Source of the DNA: Archegozetes longisetosus | Lineage: Eukaryota; Arthropoda; Arachnida; Sarcoptiformes; Trhypochthoniidae | Direction of reading: 5' to 3' | NCBI GenBank assembly: GCA_018873245.2 | Contig: JAEMBT020000006.1 | Location: forward strand, 1,863,855-1,927,854 | DNA: 64,000 bases | Shown: positions 55,439-64,000 of the stretch, one piece after another | Layout: every line of letters starts with the position of its first letter | Numbering within the stretch: the stretch's first letter is position 1 | Program-made: the position numbers and the translations under genes | Notes under the pieces: generated by a model | What the model was told of the DNA's origin: nothing | Seen by the model: the letters and a program-made list of their open reading frames with translations, nothing else | The model's database searches: none

Positions 55439-56059
55439 TGAATGCAGAAACTTTTTAGTTTCTGTTTTTCACAAACAATTTTTGTTTATTTTTCTTCTTT
55501 TCCTTCTCCTTTCTTTGTCTCAATTCTTAGAAAAGGAGAGGATGAAGCTGCTGTTCTTAATCGAACGCAGCTGTGGAATTCCAGAAGAAGGGTTTTTATG
55601 GCTCTGTTTATCAAAACAGAGCCATAAAAACGGGGTGCCTGGAACTAATTAGTAGAAATATTTCATGTGTCGTCAATTGGGACGATACATGAAATGTCCG
55701 ATTGCTGAGAAAGGGTGGCCAACTGTCAACACCGTTCGGCCAATCTCACACAAAAATCCGGCGATCAGGCATGGCCTTAACTTTAAGCCATTGCCTTAAT
55801 TTTGTTATATTTAAAGCGCTGTTCGAGTCCAAAATCGGGACTCGCAGACAATTTTTTTTCGTTGTTCTAAAACCTTTGTTCCTGCATATTATCATTTAAA
55901 TAAAGTATTTTTTTTCTAAATTTGTTTTTTTGTCTGTTCTTAAATTGTGTTACCGTGTGTGAGGCGCGAGCAGTGAGTGAATGTGCATCCAACCAAAGTT
56001 TATCTCCACATCCCACGCAAGGATTGTAGAGAAGCAGGGAAACGCTCTTTGCAACCACA
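55439..56059 (+). repeat. LTR-like repeat, copy A
   Basis: A sequence of about 620 bp starting TGAATGCAGAAAC and ending GCAACCACA. It holds a strong hairpin (TTTATGGCTCTGTTT and its complement near 55590-55632), a TATA-like TTATATTTAAAG near 55805 and AATAAAG near 55900, in the order expected for an LTR. A second copy lies inverted at 58369-58998. No internal retrotransposon genes join the copies, so they are best read as solo LTRs or arms of an inverted element. Confidence 0.55.
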
Positions 56060-57226
56060 ATATCAATCTTAAATTCGAGAATATAAATAATATCTGTTTT
56101 ACTTGAAATGAGGAAACTTGTTACCAGGATTGTTCCCAATGTTCAGGTGTTTTTATTACTTGTGCATAATCCTCTTTGCTTTACGCATTTCTTTATAAAT
56201 TGCCACTTTTGTTGGGATTTTCAGGGCTAAATTTTAACTTTACGTAAAAACAAATTTGATATTCGTAATCAGTACATTGAAATTAGTTTGTAAAAATTTT
56301 TTTAACAAATTCTGAGATTTACACTTCGATACCCTTCCTCGTAAGTGGCGCAACTCTAGCCATTTTAAAAATCCGAGGTAAGTGGAACACCTCTAGTCTC
56401 TTTAAACAAGCTCATTTTCACTTGGTATTCTCTGGATTATGCTAACGAGCTTTTTCAATATAATTAATAATTCTTGATACTAAATACATTTAAAATTTCA
56501 TATCTTATCTCAGCCATCGTATTTTTGAAAAATTCTTTTTTCTTCTGATGCTACGCTTCATAAGCTTTAATTTGATATCCATATTGGCGTAGTGCACAAT
56601 TATACGAGTTGCCTATATGTTTTGGACTAACTTCTTTTGGGGATTTGGAGAATCAAGACTCTCGAACATTTCTCTATCTAAGAAAATCTCGAAAATATCC
56701 ATTTCTAGCACTTAAATGTCTAAAGGACCTCATATTAATTGGAAATTATCTTTTACACTAATAAAAATTTAGGTTTTGGGAATCTCGAGAAATGATATAC
56801 TCTTAAAAATTTCGAATCGAGTCTCGACTCGAGTTATTACCTACCTCAATTTATAATAGACTAATGCTGCGTCAAATAAAGAGCTCTTTAGAAGCTATTT
56901 CTGCACCTTCAATTTGAAATCGCTCAAATTTTGAAGAAAAAATGAATATAATCTATGAAGGATGGTTAAAAAGAGATTTTAGGAATGCTGTTCAATTTAA
57001 CGTATAATCGCATCTTAAATACGCGCGCATTTAACGTGAAACTCTTGAGAATTCTCTTTACATACACACTAGATGATACATATATTTTTGCTACTCTGAG
57101 ACACATGTTATCGTAAGAGACCAAGATTTTTAACTGAACTTTTTCTATCTAGATGATTAATAATTAGGAGTCAACTTTTATTAAACAAAATATCACAATT
57201 CGTTTCAATTAGGTATGTTTATCAAT
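56060..57226. other. AT-rich region, no gene seen
   Basis: No feature supported between the LTR-like copy and the next inverted repeat. Confidence 0.35.
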
Positions 57227-57702
57227 AATGGTTGGCTTTACTTTTCAGTGAAGCAGGGAAAGCCATCACATACCTATATATTTGTCATTTAGTATATGAC
57301 AAACAAGTTCAAGCCACTCACACTACCGGCTACTTCTAAGCTCCACATACCAAAAAACTTTAAGCCATACTTACCAAAATTTTCTTGAATTTTCTTCTAA
57401 ATATACTGCCTAAGAGTATGCAAACAGAACTTCAGAATTGCTTCTGTGGGCGAAGTTATGAATTTTCAAAATTTCGATATTTCAATATTAAAAAGGATAA
57501 AATTTATGTCTAGTTTCAAAATGTTTATTTACTGTACATAAACACATTTTTTGATTTTTATATAAGTATTTTTAAAATTATATTTATCAATTAGAGCTAA
57601 TGCATGAGTGCAACATAGGAAGAAAATCTGCCGTAACTAGATGGACTAGTGACTTAAGAGCCATTCTATTTTTGATTTTAGCTAACCAGGGTACCGATTA
57701 GA

Positions 57703-57905
57703 ATCGGTTGCCCTGGCCTAATAATAGAAGTCGACAAGTCACACCTGATGGCCCACAAATACTGTAGCGAGCATGTGTTTATCTGGGAACACATTTGGGT
57801 AGTAGGTGGGACACTATCACTCGTCAATGTTCTTGTTGAAGTTGCTGGCCGCAAAAAGGCAACCCTCGAAAAATTCTCGCAGACCACATTGGACCAGACT
57901 CCATG
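57703..57905 (+). pseudogene. Merlin (IS1016-like) transposase fragment
   Basis: One frame reads IGCPGLIIEVDKSHLMAHKY, then IWVVGGTLSLVNVLVEVAG and RKKATLEKFSQTTL. This fits the first catalytic part of Merlin/ISXO2-type DDE transposases (G-PG-x-(V/I)-EVD(E/K)S, then W-x-GG, then a V-V-x-R-x-x-ATL stretch). It is cut off on both sides by stops; later catalytic motifs are missing. Confidence 0.68.
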
Positions 57906-58086
57906 ATATTGTGAGATCAAATACAGTTTTCGAAGATTTGATCTCACAATGGCCTATATTTAGGAAAATAAACAGAACACGAAGAGTTCTGAGAAGATAA
58001 TCCTTAATTGTGGGTCGGTCGCGATGATGACCCCAATAATGGGTCAAAGTGTCAAAAATAGGGCAATAGGGCAATTATCGAGTACG

Positions 58087-58331
58087 TGTTGGTCAGTTAG
58101 TGACCAACATTGATACTTATGGAAAATTCCACTGACTTTTGTAAACAACTATCTCTTCGTATATAAGGAGTAACAAAATAATCACTCCACTTCCCGAACA
58201 ATTGTGAAAGTTGTCTCTTAACATTGTTCAAAATTCTCTACTTATAACTTTTAATCTTTGTGTATAAACTATTTTTGTCTTAAATAAAATTACTAATACC
58301 CAAAAAGTAGTTTAGTTTATTTCGTCGAACA
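58087..58331 (+). repeat. Short LTR-like element
   Basis: About 245 bp from TGTTGGTCAGTTAGTGACCA to TCGAACA. It has a terminal hairpin (TTGGTCA/TGACCAA), a TATA box (TATATAAG near 58160) and AATAAAATT near 58283, in LTR order. No flanking duplication was found. Probably a solo LTR or LTR fragment. Confidence 0.4.
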
Positions 58332-58368
58332 CAAGAAAACTTCTAAACGAAATATGGTATCACAGTAT

Positions 58369-58998
58369 TGTGATTGCAAAGAGCGTTTCCCTGCTTCTTT
58401 ACAATCCTTGCGTGGGATGTGAAGATAAACTCTGGTTGGACACAGTTTCACACACTGCTTGAGCCTCACACGGTAACACAAGTTAAACACAGATAAAAAA
58501 AACACAAATGTGATAGAGTAAAAAAATACTTTATTTAAATAATAAGAAAATACAGATGCGTAGATTTTTAGAACAAAAAAAATGTCTGCGAGTCCCGATT
58601 TTGGACTCGAACACTACTTTAAATACGAGAAAATTAAGGCAATGGCTTAAAGTCAAGTCCATGCCTGATCGCCGGATTTTTATGTGGGATTGGCCGAACG
58701 GTGTTGACCGTTGGCCACCCTTTTTTAGTAATTGGTCATTTCATGTATCGTCCCAATTGACGACACATGAAATATCTTTACTAGTTAGTTCCCAGGCACC
58801 CCGTTTTTATGGCTCTGTTTTGATAAACAGAGCCATAAAAATCCTTGTTCTGAAATTCCACAGCTGCGTTCGATTAAGAACAGCAGCTTCATCCTCTCCT
58901 TTTCTGAGAATAGTGACAAAGAAAGGAGAAGGAACAGAAGAAGAAAAATAAACAAAAGTTGTTTGTGAAAAACAGAAACTAAAAAGTTTCTGCATTCA
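58369..58998 (-). repeat. LTR-like repeat, copy B (inverted)
   Basis: About 630 bp, the inverse of copy A at 55439-56059, with the same TGAATGCAG start, hairpin, TATA-like and AATAAA positions, and end GCAATCACA. The copies look about 85-90% alike by eye. The shared false ORF (MQKLFSFCFSQT) appears in both. Confidence 0.55.
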
Positions 58999-58999
58999 C

Positions 59000-60080
59000 A
59001 ATATTTACTAACTTTTTACTTGCTTATAGCGGGATTTGACCCAAGGATACCAATACGATACCATTAGTCATTCATTGGGTTTGTAGATGATAAATTTTGT
59101 TTCCTTCATACCCAAAATGTTGAGGCATCATTGTTATCATTGAAGCGTGTTCTGCCACGCCACCTCACAGAATAAGTGAGAAGCGACCATTTTCTCCGTT
59201 ACATGTACTGGAAAAAGTATGATATTAAAAGCATGTCACCTTGTCTTAAATTTAAGACATTGCGACCATATCTCGCAATTTCTGGACGGGTTCTTACTCT
59301 TCTGGAGAAATTTCATATTAAGTAGTCATGTCTTGGAATTCTGCGGTCTTCCCCATACTATCCTAAAGGTCGAATCAGGATGACATTGCGTTTCTGCTGG
59401 TTTTGGCCTTACATCTAAAAAGGCTGATGGCGAGCAAAATCCAACCTTCACCTACCCGTGGTGTCCAACGGACAACAGTTTCTGGCTAAGAAAGCTATGG
59501 TGATTTCAGTAGTTAACATACTTTTTCAGTTAGGTCGAAAGTCAAATGTCATATGATAGGAAGAAGACATCGATATACTCATTTTGTAAGGCTGAGCCCA
59601 GCGATACATAGATTAATGGGGTTGAAGTGATTGGATATGCATTAGGGGGAAAACATTCAATAACAGGTGAACTTTCATAGGTCATGACTCTCGGACCCGA
59701 GTAGATAGTACAGATCGTAAGATTTTAGAACAAAATGACTCTTAGTTTTTTAATTTTTAAGAACTTATAAAAAATTTAGTTCATTTGATCCCAGTTAATT
59801 TTTGAACTAGAGATCACAGAGGGGTCATAATAGTGTCAATCTTCATTACTCATGCTGAATCTATTGACATATTGATCATCTATATCGGCCTAGTAGTTCA
59901 TCCTGTGCAGTTAAAGTGTTTTCAATCGAAACCAGTGAAAATAAAATTCATAAAAAGCAAGTTTTTCACTAAAAACAGAATTAAAAAACACTTATTATCG
60001 AAAAAATCAAAATATGTGTCGACGTATAGTAAATAAGTAAACTTTTGATAACTAGATATAAATTATGTACTTTTAACAAA
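59000..60080. other. Unassigned, possibly old retroelement sequence
   Basis: Slightly less AT-rich sequence (59150-59710) with no open frame I can assign. It may be a decayed retroelement. Confidence 0.25.
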
Positions 60081-60334
60081 TGAAACATCGAAACTGAAAA
60101 TTCATAACTCCTTCCATAGAATGAATTTTGAGAATATGTTTGCATATTCTTAGGCAGTATATTTAGGAGATATTATGGTAGATGCGGCTTAAAATCTTTT
60201 GGTATGTGAAGCTTAGAAGTGGTATGAAGTGAGTGTGGCTTGAGACTTCTGTTTTTCAGATCATACTAATGATAAATATATAGGTATGTGATGGGCTTTC
60301 CCAGCTTCACAGAAAAGTAAAAGCCAACCAAATA

Positions 60335-62431
60335 TCCTTTTAAAAACTCATTTAAATTTAATATTATCAAAAAATACTTTAAATTATTTAGAGCACAAAT
60401 TTCTCAAACAAATTGATAATTTGTGAATGTGAAGCTATAATATAGTAAATATAAATTAAATAAATGAAAAATATCGAATTTATAGGATACCTTCAAAAGA
60501 ATTCAAACCTAAAGTTAACCTGTGAAGAATTCAAATAATTTGAAACTTGAAATTTGAATAAGTTGAAATAAGAAAAAATTCTGATAAAACTAAAACCTTT
60601 AAGTTATCTGTGTGACTTAAAATATGAATTTTTGTAAATTAAATTAATTTAAAAATAAAATATTTTGAGGTGCAGGAATAGCCACAGGCAGGTAGTCTTG
60701 ATGGGCAAAACATCAGCATACTGAAGGATTCTCGAAAGCAATTAGAGTAACAAATCATTCACGAATAAATTGAAAAAATGTGACGAAACTCCCCCTCGTG
60801 CAACCCCTATATTTACTTCTTAAGTATATGAAAAAGTATTATCCTATTTGACATATTGTAATCTATTTCGAAGCATAAAAATTAAACTGTAATCAATATT
60901 ATATTGTTTCATCTTTTAAATAACAACTCTATCAAAGACTTTACCAGAATCAATGAAAATCATATCAATAGCATAAACTTTATCTTTCAAAATTTCAAAT
61001 TATGTTATAATCAATAAAGAGATAGTAAGACTATTCGACTTGTTCAGTATCAAATTTAATTTAATGTCTGAAATGCTGGCTCAGGCTCAGTCAAACTGAG
61101 CCTATGTCTATCATTAATGTATTTAACATTGAAATCGATTAGACAATCGTTTTTTTAAGAAAAATATGACTTTATTTTTGATAAGTTGGTAAATAATTAT
61201 TTAATGCAATTTGCTGAACTATAAAACAAATGTTCAAATTAAAAGTACGGGTAAAAATTGTGTCGAATAAATGCACTTATTTTAACAAAAAACAGTTTTA
61301 TAAGTTTGAGAGTTTCTCGTATTGATTTTAATCTAATGAAAACAGTCTAATAAAAAAATGTGTCATAATCACTGGTTTTACGTCAAATCAATTTCAAAAT
61401 GTTTATTATACAAAATTAGTTAAGATTTCTTACGATAATCTAAAGTTGAAAAAACTTCAGATCACAGTTTTGTTAGTTTAGTCAAAACTAAATTATTGCA
61501 TTTAATTCAATTTTCATATATTCATGTTAAAAAAGTGATGCCAATCAATCTATACATTGAAATAACAAGTTGAAAACATTGCAAATACATAATACTTTCA
61601 TTATAATTACAATACTATTTCAATTGAAATGTCTTATTTCAGTTTTCGTCTAACCACATTTGTTCGAAACTTACGGTAAAAGTCACACTAACCTTAAACC
61701 TTATCTCAAATCTTATTTTTAAATTCATTTCTAGACTCTTCTATTTGAAAGTTACATTCATGAATATTTTCGTCATCTCAAAATAGAATCTAACAAATTT
61801 CATTTCAAACATTAACTGCTTGTGAAATACACTCTTAAACGAATCAGTTTAAGTCATGTTAAATTACAGTTTCTTAATGAAAGCTTCGAATATTACGTAA
61901 ATGTAAGATTATGTAAGTCATCAAATTGTAAAAATTGCATCGATTAAAACCTTAAGACTTCAAATTATTGTAATTAATAACGTGCTATTTAAGGTAAAAA
62001 ATGATAAAAAGTCACAATAACACTTTCTGAGAACTAAACATCTATTAACTTTTATACTTTTATGCGATAATCTATGAAACGATATAATTATTAATAAGAC
62101 AAAGTCTCAGATTTGTGACTTTACATGAAACAATATAAATTTCAAAATATACTACAAAACAAGATAACAAATGATAAATTAAAACATAGAAAATATAAAA
62201 AGATGTGTTTTCTAATCAAACACGTCCTGTTTTAAAGGTCTTTGATGTTGAGTTTCAGATCTGCAACAGACAAACTTTTAGAGATCTCAACAAAAGTTAA
62301 AGTTTTATCAAAAGATTGATACAAAAACTCGATTTAAAAAAGTTAATCTATCAAAATGAGTATTAAATTGAGCAAAAACTGATATTTGACCACAAAATCA
62401 TCACAATCTTTATTGATGTCTTACCAATAGC
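60335..62431. other. AT-rich region, no gene seen
   Basis: About 2.1 kb with no supported gene. A small GGCTCAGTTTGACTGAGCC-type hairpin at 61077-61105, next to ATGTCTATCATTAA, resembles one end of the CAGCTCAG hAT family. The 3' untranslated region of ADPRM must begin at the right edge. Confidence 0.35.
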
Positions 62432-63755
62432 TTAAACTTTGACTTCAACAGTTGGATTAGTGGCAAGTTCTTCGTGAGGCACTTCATCGATGATATCCAT
62501 AACTTGTTCATCGACTATATTTCTATTCTGTATGTATAAAGTCCTACTTTGTTCGACTCCATGCCCTTCAATCACTAGCCTATCCTTAAACAGACTGACT
62601 GTAGCAAAAGATTCAGATTCAGGCGATGTCTCAATGATTGCTTGAAAGACAACATAATGAACACCATTAGCGTTAGCGTATCCCTGATTGTGAGCGTGAC
62701 CACACAGATATGCCACAACTGATGGATGCCTATTGAAACAAGCAATCACTTCGTCGTAGTTCCACATCGTTGTCGTCCAATCACTGCTGTCCGGATGAAG
62801 ACCGACGTGACCGAATACTATAACTAACTCTTTTTTCAAGTCAGATTCTGTTAGTTCATTTTCGAGCCATTTTAGTTGTTCTTCACTTATGGCACCATTC
62901 GATGATTGGAACCTCTTGTTAGGGCCTAATAGATGATGGTCTGTATCCCAACCATCCCAGTCGGAGTGCCCATGATGCTGATATAATATTTCTGCTGCTT
63001 TTATGTAGTTTTCATGCGTCGGATCGTGTCCTAAAACGCTTATATCAAAACAGTCTAATGATATCATTTTAACGCCTGGGCTTGGAATGAACTTATAGTA
63101 AAGTGGCATTTCGTTCGAGTTTGGATTTTCTGGTAGCGGTTTCAAAGTATTCAAACCGATCAACTCTGAATTAACTTTCATCCGTTTCAACAGTGATTCT
63201 TGAAATAAAATTGCCAATTCTTTACGCTTGAAATTATATAACTCATGATTACCTTAAGTTTTGAGGAAAAAATTTAAAATTTATCCCATTATTCAGCAAA
63301 GCTTTTAAAAGCTATCAGTTTTTTAATTTTAATAAGTTATAAAAAGCTATGAAAGACATACCGACAGCATGAAAGGTAGGAATATGTGGATTGCATTCAA
63401 ACTGATTAAGTACTCTTCTGATGGCTCCAAGGCTCGTGTCATGAACTGACTTTACATTAACACCATCGATAATGTCTCCCAGTTGGAGAACAAAACCAAT
63501 CTTTTTATTGTCCATTTCTTCTTTATTCCAGCGTTGGAATGCTTTTTGAACTTGTTGCAAAGCGTTTCTATAGTATCTGGTCTTTGAGGGGTTATACCAG
63601 GCAGGCCTGTCATCATTATCAGCGTATTGTACATCAGCCACAACACCAAAACGTACTAATTCTGACATTGTTTTGTTACTATTCGTGTATGAATTTGGTT
63701 GATCCACTAAATTTATTTTATTCGAGTCGACCTTTAAATAAGTTGGTTTAATCAT
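62432..63755 (-). CDS. ADPRM: Manganese-dependent ADP-ribose/CDP-alcohol diphosphatase
   Basis: Two exons, 63755-63362 and 63252-62432, joined in phase 1 by a 109-bp intron; 404 aa. The enzyme is a cytosolic metallophosphoesterase that hydrolyses ADP-ribose, CDP-choline and related compounds. Motifs in order: FGVVADVQYAD, YYRNALQQVQKAFQRWN, VLQLGDIIDG, then across the intron HAVGNHELYNF, LDCFDISVLG, SNGAISEEQLKWLENELTES, VIVFGHVGLHPDSSD, MWNYDEVIACFNRHPSVVAY and LCGHAHNQGY, all matching the animal family and its dimetal site (with Gln in place of the usual His in D-x-H, as normal for ADPRM). The first ATG adds 29 residues before MSELVRFG; the second ATG would give a length nearer the usual 340-350 aa. 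The C-terminus is also somewhat longer. Confidence 0.94.
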
Positions 63756-64000
63756 TAGTAAAAGTTTTTATAGATGATTAATGAAAAAGTCAATAACACA
63801 CAGAGCGATAAAAGTAAGTTTAATCTTTAGATAACTATTCTATAAATTTATTTGTCCTTCTAAACAACGTTTCGGAAAACAAAGTCATAAAAATCTCAGT
63901 TTGAAATTAGATTAATTTTACCAAGTTATTCACTAAATATTTTTCATATAAACAATCCAAAAATCGATTCAATAATACAAGTTTCATTAACTGAACACTA

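Larger units (their letters stand above)
57229..60330. repeat. Inverted-repeat pair bounding a 3.1-kb composite element
   Basis: About 250 bp at 57229-57478 (starts TGGTTGGCTTTACTTTTC, includes ACATACCTATATATTTG and TACTGCCTAAGA) recurs inverted at 60085-60330 (ends AAAGTAAAAGCCAACCA). The interior contains the Merlin fragment, an LTR-like piece and LTR-like copy B. No clear target duplication; ends do not allow a family call. Confidence 0.6.

Noticed and set aside
55442-55627. ORF MQKLFSFCFSQT..., present twice
   Set aside because: It lies inside both LTR-like repeats, contains a perfect hairpin and has no domain; it is repeat sequence, not a gene.
59028-59110. tRNA-like T-arm (GGGTCAAATCCC on the minus strand)
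   Set aside because: The T-loop is one base short and no matching acceptor, D or anticodon arms could be drawn. It may instead be a tRNA-primer-site remnant of a retroelement.
1-64000. CRISPR arrays, operons or bacterial origin of the window
   Set aside because: No regular spacer arrays were seen, genes have spliceosomal introns, and the protein families are animal ones.

Overview
The window reads as nuclear DNA of an invertebrate animal. It is AT-rich, its genes have short GT-AG introns (mostly about 50-90 bp), and it carries single-copy animal genes (RPF1, SUCLG2, a CDK2AP/DOC-1 protein, a lifeguard/TMBIM protein, a p85-like SH2 protein, seipin, ADPRM). The mix of CUB/LDLa receptors, an NB-ARC/ankyrin gene and many DNA transposons would suit an arthropod such as an acariform mite, but this is inference and the species cannot be read from the sequence.

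Layout. 1-18.4 kb is gene-rich: RPF1 (-, cut by the window edge) and SUCLG2 (+) are divergent over about 400 bp; then CDK2AP (-), a lifeguard-like membrane protein (+), a small SH2 adaptor (+), a mucin-like membrane protein (-), seipin (-), a broken zinc-finger gene (+), and two CUB/LDLa/mucin receptors (-). Three of these minus-strand genes have a first coding exon of exactly 82 nt with the same splice phase and the same membrane-protein plan, so they look like a dispersed paralogous cluster. 18.4-62 kb is gene-poor and made largely of transposons, many nested. Host-type sequence within it is an NB-ARC/ankyrin gene with a frameshifted 3' end (26.8-29.1 kb) and a two-exon hexokinase fragment (43.1-43.4 kb). 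The last 2 kb holds ADPRM (-).

Transposon landscape. I see several hAT-type elements with 8-bp target duplications, a Harbinger element interrupted by a hAT that contains Tc1 sequence, a 2-kb Tc1 element with 260-bp inverted ends and a spliced transposase, two mariner copies, a Merlin fragment, inverted LTR-like repeats, foldback elements and a 9-bp-duplication MITE. The most distinctive item is a broken multi-domain gene at 43.6-47.7 kb that joins a MULE-type DDE transposase, a SWIM zinc finger, a Ulp1-type cysteine protease and a C-terminal PHD finger; it is itself interrupted by a 343-bp MITE whose removal restores the reading frame. Scattered small ORFs at 24.5-26.2 kb and a family-B DNA-polymerase-like tail at 34.7 kb may be remains of a Maverick/virus-like element, but this is weakly supported.

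Limits: homology calls come from reading motifs and remembered family features, not from searches; exon joins were checked by phase and GT-AG signals only.
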